This document shows positions 1-5,127 of a stretch of DNA of 9,781 nt, piece after piece. Position numbers and translations under genes: made by a program. The notes beneath the pieces were generated by a model. It was not told where the DNA came from and searched no databases. It saw nothing but the letters and a program-made list of their open reading frames with translations. Within the stretch, counting starts at the first letter, position 1. Each line of letters begins with the position of its first letter. The stretch spans positions 1-9,781 of the forward strand of contig CALJZR010000024.1 in the NCBI GenBank assembly GCA_937983635.1, written 5' to 3'. The stretch comes from an uncultured bacterium. GTDB lineage: Bacteria; Patescibacteriota; Patescibacteriia; Patescibacteriales; UBA12465.

Positions 1-308
1 TTAATAAAATTAGTGAAAGTATCCCTGAAATCAATGGAATGCCTGTTATTGTTTTTCTTAATTTTTTAGACGCCTTGGCTTGGAACGAAGATACAAAATA
101 TCATACTCTGGGTTATGATGTTACTAAAGATACTGGCAGAAGGAATAATTTGCTGACATGTGTAAATGTAATTGGAGTTTTGTTAAATAAAGTAAAATTA
201 TCCACCTTCGCTGGTAGTTTTAGCAGGCCGCCATCGGGCATATCTGCTATTCCTAGAAAAGAAGCATTTAGATGTTTCCCTATTTTGGGCGCCGAGGTTA
301 AAGCATAA
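1..308 (+). CDS. 3' end of a probable type II restriction endonuclease gene (partial)
   Basis: The reading frame is open from base 3 to a TAA at 306-308, giving about 101 C-terminal residues, so the gene starts outside the window. An internal ATG at 39 is unlikely to be the real start because the frame continues upstream without a stop. The visible part has the segments LDALAWNEDTKYH and TGRRNNLLT, then SRPPSGISAIP near the end. I do not recognise a named family with certainty. The restriction endonuclease call rests mainly on position: it lies 79 bases upstream of a cytosine-5 DNA methyltransferase on the same strand, the usual layout of a type II restriction-modification pair. The catalytic core would lie outside the window. 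Base composition is AT-rich, like the two genes that follow. It could instead be another gene of a defence island. Confidence 0.55.
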   Translation, partial: NKISESIPEINGMPVIVFLNFLDALAWNEDTKYHTLGYDVTKDTGRRNNLLTCVNVIGVLLNKVKLSTFAGSFSRPPSGISAIPRKEAFRCFPILGAEVKA

Positions 309-327
309 AAAGCTTTTAAAAAGGACA

Positions 328-356
328 TTGATCGATTTTTTTTATTATGCTATACT
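328..356 (+). promoter_or_regulatory. Promoter of the cytosine methyltransferase gene
   Basis: A -35 element TTGATC (328-333) and a -10 element TATACT (351-356) are separated by exactly 17 bases. The -10 is preceded by TGC (348-350), an extended -10 motif. A start near 363 would leave a leader of about 25 bases before the ATG at 388. The methyltransferase can therefore be expressed independently of the upstream gene, which suits protective methylation before restriction. A weak palindrome AAAAGCTTTT (308-317) just upstream could be a poor terminator for the upstream gene or nothing. Confidence 0.7.
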
Positions 357-387
357 GTAAGTATTAGTATTTTTTTTATCAAATATT

Positions 388-1638
388 ATGAAAAATATAA
401 AAGTTATCGAACTTTTTGCTGGTGTTGGCGGTTTTCGCATTGGCCTTGAAAAAGCAGGCAATAAAAATACTAAATTTAGTGTAGTTTGGAGTAGTCAATG
501 GGAGCCCGGTGCTAAAAAACAACACGCCTCTGATATTTATGTGGCTCGTTTTGGCGACAATGGGCATTCCTGCGAAGATATTCAGGAAGTAGTTAATAAA
601 AATTTTCAGTCTATTCCTAATCATGATTTATTAGTTGGAGGGTTTCCTTGTCAAGACTATTCTGTCGCTAGAACTTTAAGTCAGGCTCAGGGTTTGGAGG
701 GTAAAAAAGGTGTTTTATGGTGGTCTATTTATAATATACTTAGTAAAAAGGGAAAGAATGCTCCTAAATTTTTATTATTAGAAAATGTTGACCGTTTGCT
801 AAAATCTCCATCGAAACAAAGGGGCAGAGATTTTGCCATTATGCTCTCTTCATTATCAAAGTTAGGCTATGCCGTAGAATGGAGGGTTATCAATGCCGCT
901 GATTATGGATTTCCCCAGCGCCGCCGCCGTATTTTTATAATTGGTTATAAAAAGAATACTAATATTTGGAAAAAAGTATTATCTTGTAAGAATAAAAAAG
1001 ACTGGATTATAAAAGATGGGATAATAGCTAAAGCATTTAAAATTAAAGGCGGAACTTTAAAAATTAATGAGTTTGAAATTGGAAACGACCCTATATATGT
1101 TTCAAATAAATTTTCAAAACATGTACCGTCAAAAAGTCCCTTTGAAAACTCGGGCCTTATGGTTGATGGTAAGGTTTTTACCACCAAAGTCGAGGCGTCC
1201 TATGAGGGGAAATTTTCTGTTCTTGGAGATTTTATAATTAACGAAAAAGACGTCCCCGATGAATTTTTTATAAAGAAAGAGGATATAAAAAGGTGGAAAT
1301 ATCTTAAAGGCGGAAAGAAGGAAGCAAGAAAATCTAAGGATGGTCATGAATATAATTATTCAGAGGGCGCAATGGCTTTCCCCGACTTACTTAATAAGCC
1401 ATCTAGGACTATAGTTACCGGCGAAGGCGGATCTTCTCCGTCAAGATTTAAACATGTAATTAAGACAAAGTCTGGAAGATTAAGAAGGTTAACCCCTTTA
1501 GAGCTTGAGAGGCTGAATATGTTCCCAGATAACCATACAGCAGGGGCGCCAGATATTATGAGGTCATTTATAATGGGTAACGCTTTAGTTGTTGGGGTGA
1601 TAACTAAATTAGGAAAATCTTTAAGAGAATTTATTTAG
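388..1638 (+). CDS. DNA (cytosine-5-)-methyltransferase of a type II restriction-modification system
   Basis: The enzyme transfers a methyl group from S-adenosylmethionine to carbon 5 of cytosine in a specific DNA site. All main C5-methylase motifs are visible in order in 416 residues. Motif I is ELFAGVGGF (8-16, AdoMet binding), motif IV is GGFPCQDYS (84-92) with catalytic Cys88, motif VI is ENV (132-134), and motif VIII is QRRRR (177-181). Residues 190-360 are variable and hold the target-recognition domain. Motif IX is RLTPLELERLNMFP (367-380) and motif X is GNAL (397-400). The length fits an intact single-specificity enzyme. I cannot derive the recognition site from the sequence. The ATG at 388 puts motif I at the usual distance from the N-terminus. 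The gene follows a probable restriction endonuclease and precedes a HEPN protein by 16 bases, suggesting one defence unit. Codon use is AT-rich compared with the right half of the window. Confidence 0.96.
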   Translation: MKNIKVIELFAGVGGFRIGLEKAGNKNTKFSVVWSSQWEPGAKKQHASDIYVARFGDNGHSCEDIQEVVNKNFQSIPNHDLLVGGFPCQDYSVARTLSQAQGLEGKKGVLWWSIYNILSKKGKNAPKFLLLENVDRLLKSPSKQRGRDFAIMLSSLSKLGYAVEWRVINAADYGFPQRRRRIFIIGYKKNTNIWKKVLSCKNKKDWIIKDGIIAKAFKIKGGTLKINEFEIGNDPIYVSNKFSKHVPSKSPFENSGLMVDGKVFTTKVEASYEGKFSVLGDFIINEKDVPDEFFIKKEDIKRWKYLKGGKKEARKSKDGHEYNYSEGAMAFPDLLNKPSRTIVTGEGGSSPSRFKHVIKTKSGRLRRLTPLELERLNMFPDNHTAGAPDIMRSFIMGNALVVGVITKLGKSLREFI

Positions 1639-1654
1639 TTATATTTATAAAAAT

Positions 1655-2836
1655 ATGGATTCAAAAAATCATTATTATTTTGAAATTTTGATAACAGATA
1701 CAACTGGTAAAGTTTTTATAAATAATGAAGATGGTTTTCGCTATAATCTTCTTTCTAATAACAAATTGTGGGTAAATGCAGAAATTAGGTCGGGCTATAT
1801 CGTAGATAACAGCACCGGTATTAGAGTTTATATTAAAAAAACAGATACTCAGAGCCAAAGTTATGAGGCGGGATTAAAGCAGGCTTACACTGTAACAGTT
1901 AGTGGCCATTTTAATACTTTAGAATCTTTTAGAATACCACTATTATCTTATCTAAAAACATTAAACTTTGACTCAATCTATGTTTTAGAAGACCACGTGT
2001 CTTTAACTATTGCGCAGGACATCTACCCAAATATCTATAAAGTTGAGTCATTTTTAAGAAAATATGTAATTAAATTTTTTGCAATTAAACTTGGGCCAGA
2101 ATGGTGGAGGTTGACAGCTGATTCGGAGATGCAGAAAAAAACTAGTCAGAGAAAAAATAATGAAACATTATTTTCAGAATTTGTTGATAATGAGGTTTAT
2201 TTAATTGATTTTGGTGAGCTTGGTAAATTAATCTATTCCCAGTCATCTGGAAATTTGAGCAAAGATGATATTATAAATAAAGTTATAAAACTGGAGAATA
2301 CGGTTGAAGCTTTACAGCAGTTTAAAGAAGAAATTCAGACAAATTATAATAAGTTTTTTAAAAGCACCTTTAAGGAGAATAATTTTCAAAGTAACTGGGA
2401 AGAGTTAGAAAAAATACGTCATAAAATTGCTCATAATAATCTATTTACACTTCAGGATAAAGAAAAAAGCATTCAATTGATTTCTAGTTTAATGAACACA
2501 ATTAAAATAGCGAACGAAGAGATTGATAAAATGTCTTTTAGTGAGAAAGATAAAGAATATATTATTAGTAGCTTTATTGAGTTTAAGAAAATTACCAAAG
2601 ATGTTTTTATTGAAGAGCTGCAAAGAAGTATAAAGTGGTCAAAGGAGTCTGCTGATGGTTTTGTTGGTCTGCAAAATTTTTTAGTGCACATACTAGGTTC
2701 TAAAGGGTATGAATTTCAAGCTAGTAGAGATTTAGTCGGACAGCTAGAACGTGAAAATATTATAGAGGTATATACCTATATTAGTGATAAGAATGAGAGA
2801 GGTGTTACTGCTATAAAATTTAAAAATGACAATTAA
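1655..2836 (+). CDS. HEPN-domain protein (Swt1/ApeA-like), putative RNase accessory to the restriction-modification locus
   Basis: This 393-residue protein has no transmembrane segment or signal peptide and is probably cytosolic. Residues 1-100 look mostly beta-rich and match nothing I know. Residues about 105-285 resemble Swt1-like HEPN domains: a helix with IYPNIYKVESFLRKY (123-137), LGPEWW (146-151), an LIDFGELGKLI segment (183-193), a lysine/glutamate-rich probable coiled coil (about 200-230), FFKSTF (234-239) and the signature RHKIAH (255-260). That signature is the R-x4-H motif of catalytic HEPN ribonucleases, with Arg255 and His260 as predicted active residues. Residues 290-393 form a further helical region with a possible winged-helix-like tail. 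It starts 16 bases after the methyltransferase stop without a clear promoter, so co-transcription is likely. The gene is very AT-rich. Family knowledge points to RNA cleavage in phage defence. The actual target is unknown, and a non-catalytic role is possible. Confidence 0.72.
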   Translation: MDSKNHYYFEILITDTTGKVFINNEDGFRYNLLSNNKLWVNAEIRSGYIVDNSTGIRVYIKKTDTQSQSYEAGLKQAYTVTVSGHFNTLESFRIPLLSYLKTLNFDSIYVLEDHVSLTIAQDIYPNIYKVESFLRKYVIKFFAIKLGPEWWRLTADSEMQKKTSQRKNNETLFSEFVDNEVYLIDFGELGKLIYSQSSGNLSKDDIINKVIKLENTVEALQQFKEEIQTNYNKFFKSTFKENNFQSNWEELEKIRHKIAHNNLFTLQDKEKSIQLISSLMNTIKIANEEIDKMSFSEKDKEYIISSFIEFKKITKDVFIEELQRSIKWSKESADGFVGLQNFLVHILGSKGYEFQASRDLVGQLERENIIEVYTYISDKNERGVTAIKFKNDN

Positions 2837-2849
2837 TATTCTTTGAAAC

Positions 2850-2877
2850 AAAAAGGCGGTTTAATTACCGCATTTTT
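2850..2877. terminator. Bidirectional intrinsic terminator between convergent genes
   Basis: GCGGT (2856-2860) pairs with ACCGC (2867-2871) around the six-base loop TTAATT. AAAAA (2850-2854) lies on the left and TTTTT (2873-2877) on the right, so each strand has a hairpin followed by a T-tract. It lies between the HEPN gene (+) and the membrane-anchored protein gene (-) and probably ends both. Confidence 0.8.
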
Positions 2878-2902
2878 GAATATTATATTTCTTATTCTTT
2901 TC

Positions 2903-3448
2903 CTACTCCTCAAACTGAAAACTATCAATAATCATTGGCATCTGTTCTAAGGAAACTGTAATAACAAATAGTTTGTCGTTTTTGGTGAAAAGGATGATTT
3001 TGGGATTAGGGAAGTTTTCTCCATCATCAGCGACTTCATGGGCGGAGATGCCTTTCTGTCCGGCAATAGCTATATCTTCGTCTTTAAGATAGCGGCTGGC
3101 CTTTAGTTTTTCATTCTCTACTTCTAGCCAAGCGTCTTCGTCAGGAAATTGTTGTTTAGAGAAAATTTGAATGCTTATACCCGGACCGCCTCCCTGGGAA
3201 AAGGCGACGCCATTATTTTCTAAGGCAATAACATCTAAATTTTCTGGATAGGAGAGTTGGTAGTTTAGGGGCCTGTTGATATAGGTGTTTAACTTTGGTT
3301 CCTTCTCTTCGCTACTTTCTTCCTGGCTTTTGTAAGACTGGACTTGATTGTAGTCAGTTTTAGCTAGATAGATAATGGCCGCTAAAGCTAGAATAATAAG
3401 AGCCGTGCTGATGATTACTATCTTTTTGTTGTTAGGTTTGCTTGTCAT
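2903..3448 (-). CDS. Membrane-anchored extracytoplasmic protein of unknown function
   Basis: The protein has 181 residues. Lysines at 4, 8 and 9 precede a single hydrophobic segment (about 10-28, IVIISTALIILALAAIIYL), which predicts an N-in, C-out membrane anchor. An acidic, low-complexity linker follows (about 40-52, rich in Glu and Ser). The folded domain runs from about 57 to 178, with YQLSYPENL (63-71), GVAFSQGGGPGISI (80-93) and a closing strand/helix pair ILFTKNDKLFVITVS (152-166) and MIIDSFQF (172-179). This pattern of a 'YP' strand, a middle pair of strands and a final 'I-I-xSF-F' helix and strand resembles small PsbP-like or lipoprotein-like domains. I make that comparison from memory only and claim no function. 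The gene is alone between two terminators with its own promoter. Confidence 0.8.
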   Translation of the reverse strand: MTSKPNNKKIVIISTALIILALAAIIYLAKTDYNQVQSYKSQEESSEEKEPKLNTYINRPLNYQLSYPENLDVIALENNGVAFSQGGGPGISIQIFSKQQFPDEDAWLEVENEKLKASRYLKDEDIAIAGQKGISAHEVADDGENFPNPKIILFTKNDKLFVITVSLEQMPMIIDSFQFEE

Positions 3449-3468
3449 ATAAATTGTGATTAATTTAT

Positions 3469-3477
3469 ATTATAGCA
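3469..3477 (-). promoter_or_regulatory. Extended -10 promoter of the membrane-anchored protein gene
   Basis: On the - strand the sequence reads TGCTATAAT: a perfect -10 (3469-3474) with the TGn extension (3475-3477). The expected -35 position 17 bases upstream reads AAATAA (3492-3497), which is poor. This fits the known ability of an extended -10 to compensate. The start codon follows 20 bases after the -10, so the leader would be only about 13 bases. Confidence 0.6.
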
Positions 3478-3533
3478 TAGTGGTATGAAATTTATTTAAA
3501 AAATAAATAAAGTTATTGCTTGCTAGACAAAAC

Positions 3534-3562
3534 AAAAAGGCAGTCCTGGGGCTGCCCTTTTT
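3534..3562 (-). terminator. Intrinsic terminator of the divergent formyltransferase-like gene
   Basis: GGCAG (3539-3543) pairs with CTGCC (3552-3556) around an eight-base loop. On the - strand it is followed by TTTTTG (complement of 3533-3538). TTTTT at 3558-3562 gives it some symmetry, so it may also act on the + strand. It lies 16 bases beyond the stop codon of the gene at 3578-4219. The flank CAAAACAAAAAGGCAG (3528-3543) recurs at the terminator at 4312-4338. Confidence 0.8.
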
Positions 3563-3577
3563 CTTTGTTTTGGTTTC

Positions 3578-4219
3578 TTATCCATGAAAACGTCCTAGCT
3601 CTTTATTGTGGACGAATGCGTGGTGGTCGTTTACTAAATAAATTCGGCCTTTGGCAATTTCGTTCATGACCGCAATTTGATAGTAATAGGAGGTTTTAGC
3701 TGCTCTCATCAGCAGCGTGTCTTCGGTGTCATCTGGTCTGATGGATACTGGGATTTGGACAATGCCCGCCCCCTTGTTGTAGTCCTTGTTAATAAAGTGA
3801 ATGGCGATGGCGCTTTGCTGAATCTTTTTCTGCCGCCACATGGTAATGATGTTTCTTTGCATTTTTTTGCCATATTGGCCGGCGCAGTCAGGCAGTGGTC
3901 CGAGGGTGGTATTGATGGCTAGGCCATCTTCAATGCCGACAATTTTTTGGGTCCAGCCTGTTGAAATAGCATAGTCGGCTTGGCTGTCTGCAAAAATTTG
4001 TTGGTAGTTTTCGGCCGTATAGGGGCCGGGGAAGAAAATAAAAGGTATTTTTAGGCGTTCGGCCCTTTTCTGGATGCAGCCGTTAGCCGTGGCGGAAACA
4101 ATACCGCCAATTTCCGCTTTTAATACCGGCGGATTAGTTCTGGTGGCTTCAACCATGCTTTCAAAGCATTCACTGCCGATTTTAGTATCGGCGCTAAAAA
4201 TCAGGATTCTTTTTTTCAT
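3578..4219 (-). CDS. PurN-fold formyltransferase paralogue with altered active site
   Basis: The 213 residues are roughly half identical to the neighbouring gene at 4354-5013 and belong to the same PurN-type formyltransferase fold. Shared landmarks are MKKRIL (1-6), FFPGPYTAENYQ (62-73), GPLP (107-110), HFINKDYNKGAGIVQIP (141-157) and HNKELGRF (204-211). PurN enzymes use an Asn-x-His pair and a later Asp for formyl transfer from 10-formyltetrahydrofolate. Here the pair reads N103-T104-T105 (His replaced by Thr), and the Asp position reads N148. The glycine-rich phosphate-binding stretch near residues 14-19 is also reduced (KIGSECF against KIGGGSGF). Normal formyl transfer therefore looks unlikely, although the frame is intact and the gene keeps a promoter and terminator. 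It may have become a ligand-binding, regulatory or differently catalytic protein. The sequence does not say which. Confidence 0.8.
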   Translation of the reverse strand: MKKRILIFSADTKIGSECFESMVEATRTNPPVLKAEIGGIVSATANGCIQKRAERLKIPFIFFPGPYTAENYQQIFADSQADYAISTGWTQKIVGIEDGLAINTTLGPLPDCAGQYGKKMQRNIITMWRQKKIQQSAIAIHFINKDYNKGAGIVQIPVSIRPDDTEDTLLMRAAKTSYYYQIAVMNEIAKGRIYLVNDHHAFVHNKELGRFHG

Positions 4220-4235
4220 GATAGTATTACGTTTA

Positions 4236-4290
4236 GAAGGTGCTATTTACTGGAATTATAATATCACAAATATTTTTATCTTTGTCAATT
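4236..4290 (-). repeat. Duplicated upstream region, copy A (promoter plus leader box)
   Basis: Bases 4256-4290 match 5052-5086 at 34 of 35 positions (the single difference is C4280 against T5076). The leader box GAAGGTGC (4236-4243; GCACCTTC in the mRNA) recurs at 5030-5037. In both copies the box begins exactly 16 bases from the start codon. The sequence between box and promoter is not conserved. This is a relic of a gene duplication that included its control region, or a region kept alike by selection or gene conversion. Confidence 0.85.
4258..4288 (-). promoter_or_regulatory. Promoter of the altered formyltransferase paralogue
   Basis: On the - strand a perfect -35 TTGACA (4283-4288) is followed after 19 bases by TATTAT (4258-4263), itself preceded by TGA as an extended -10. 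A 17-base spacing would use GATATT (4260-4265), so the exact -10 is uncertain. The leader to the ATG at 4219 is roughly 30 bases. Confidence 0.65.
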
Positions 4291-4311
4291 ATCATCAAAA
4301 TTAGCCAAAAC

Positions 4312-4338
4312 AAAAAGGCAGGGTATTACTGCCTTTTT
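4312..4338 (-). terminator. Intrinsic terminator of the catalytic-type formyltransferase gene
   Basis: AAAAAGGCAG (4312-4321) and CTGCCTTTTT (4329-4338) form a perfect 10-bp inverted repeat around a seven-base loop. It starts 16 bases beyond the stop of the gene at 4354-5013. It separates the two paralogues into two transcription units. The hairpin is symmetrical and could work on both strands. Confidence 0.85.
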
Positions 4339-4353
4339 GAATCTTAATCCTTG

Positions 4354-5013
4354 CTATTCGTTGATGAAGGCGAAGCGGGAGAGTTCTTTGTTTTCAAAGA
4401 GAACATTTCTTAAGTGGCTAAGGAAAATTCTTCTGTGTACAATTTCATTGAGAATAATGCTTTGGTAGTTATGTTCTACCTTCAGCACTCTCTCCGCTAA
4501 GGTCTCGGCGCTGTCATTGGGCCTGATGGGAACCGGTATCTGCACGATTCCTTTGCCCTTATCATATTCCGGATTAACGAAGTGAATGGAAACGGCACTC
4601 TGCTTTATTTCTCCGCGGCGATAGGCTTTGATTACGGCTTCGTGGACATTGCGTCCGTACATGCCTTTACCACCGAAGCGGGGCAAGGGGCCGGGATGAA
4701 TGTTGACAGTCAGATTTTCTCTCAAGCCAAAAATCTGTTTTTTCCAGCCGGAGCACATCACGTAGTCGGCCCGACTTTCTTCAAAGATTTTTTGGTAGTT
4801 TTCAGCCGTATAGGGGCCGGGGAAGTAGATGAAGGGGACATCGAGCTGATGAGCTTTTTCCCAAACACCGCCGTGTTCATAATTGCAGACTACGGCTACA
4901 ATTTCGGCATCTAAGATTGCCGGTTCCGTTCTTGATCTTTCGACCATTTCCTGGAAACCAGAGCCCCCGCCGATCTTATCGCCGGAAGCAAAGACTAAGA
5001 TTCTTTTTTTCAT
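4354..5013 (-). CDS. PurN-type formyltransferase family protein (catalytic residues kept)
   Basis: The 219 residues fit the usual length of phosphoribosylglycinamide formyltransferase (PurN), which transfers a formyl group from 10-formyltetrahydrofolate in purine synthesis. N-terminal KIGGGSGF (13-20) sits where PurN has its glycine-rich phosphate loop. VNIHPGPLP (103-111) supplies Asn104 and His106, and HFVNPEYDKGKGIVQ (144-158) supplies Asp151; these are the expected catalytic Asn, His and Asp. HNYQSIILNEIVHRRI (181-196) matches the C-terminal helix and strand. The insertion around GKGMYGRNVHEA (115-126) differs from classic PurN, so the acceptor may be another amine. No other purine-synthesis gene is adjacent. 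The gene is single, with its own promoter and terminator, and is divergent from the nuclease/phosphatase-fold gene at 5128. Family assignment is firm; the exact substrate is not. Confidence 0.85.
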   Translation of the reverse strand: MKKRILVFASGDKIGGGSGFQEMVERSRTEPAILDAEIVAVVCNYEHGGVWEKAHQLDVPFIYFPGPYTAENYQKIFEESRADYVMCSGWKKQIFGLRENLTVNIHPGPLPRFGGKGMYGRNVHEAVIKAYRRGEIKQSAVSIHFVNPEYDKGKGIVQIPVPIRPNDSAETLAERVLKVEHNYQSIILNEIVHRRIFLSHLRNVLFENKELSRFAFINE

Positions 5014-5029
5014 TGTTCTTGCTGTTTTT

Positions 5030-5086
5030 GAAGGTGCGTCTTTAGTGAGCCTTATAATATCACAAATATTTTTATTTTTGTCAATT
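5030..5086 (-). repeat. Duplicated upstream region, copy B (promoter plus leader box)
   Basis: This is the partner of the copy at 4236-4290. The segment 5052-5086 is 34/35 identical to 4256-4290, and GAAGGTGC (5030-5037) lies 16 bases from the start codon at 5013, as in the other copy. Confidence 0.85.
5054..5084 (-). promoter_or_regulatory. Promoter of the catalytic-type formyltransferase gene
   Basis: On the - strand TTGACA (5079-5084) is followed after 19 bases by TATTAT (5054-5059) with a TGA extension, the same arrangement as at 4258-4288. The -35 lies only five bases from the -35 of the divergent + strand promoter at 5090-5118, so the two polymerases may compete. Confidence 0.65.
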
Positions 5087-5089
5087 TAA

Positions 5090-5118
5090 TTTATATCTGC
5101 TAGTATGGATTTTATAAT
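5090..5118 (+). promoter_or_regulatory. Promoter of the endonuclease/exonuclease/phosphatase-fold gene
   Basis: A perfect -10 TATAAT (5113-5118) has TTTATA (5090-5095) 17 bases upstream, a four-of-six -35. The ATG at 5128 comes only nine bases after the -10, so the transcript is leaderless or has a leader of a few bases. Confidence 0.65.
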
Positions 5119-5127
5119 TACCTTATT

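Noticed and set aside
39..41. ATG at 39 as the start of a complete 89-residue gene
   Set aside because: The same frame is open to the left edge of the window with no stop, so the gene more likely starts upstream and is cut by the window.
308..317. Palindrome AAAAGCTTTT after the restriction endonuclease gene as a terminator or operator
   Set aside because: The stem is almost all A:T with no loop and would be unstable. Only one copy is present, so an operator cannot be supported.
4582..4914. 110-residue + strand open frame inside the formyltransferase gene
   Set aside because: It is an antisense shadow of a clearly conserved - strand gene, with no promoter or recognisable protein features.
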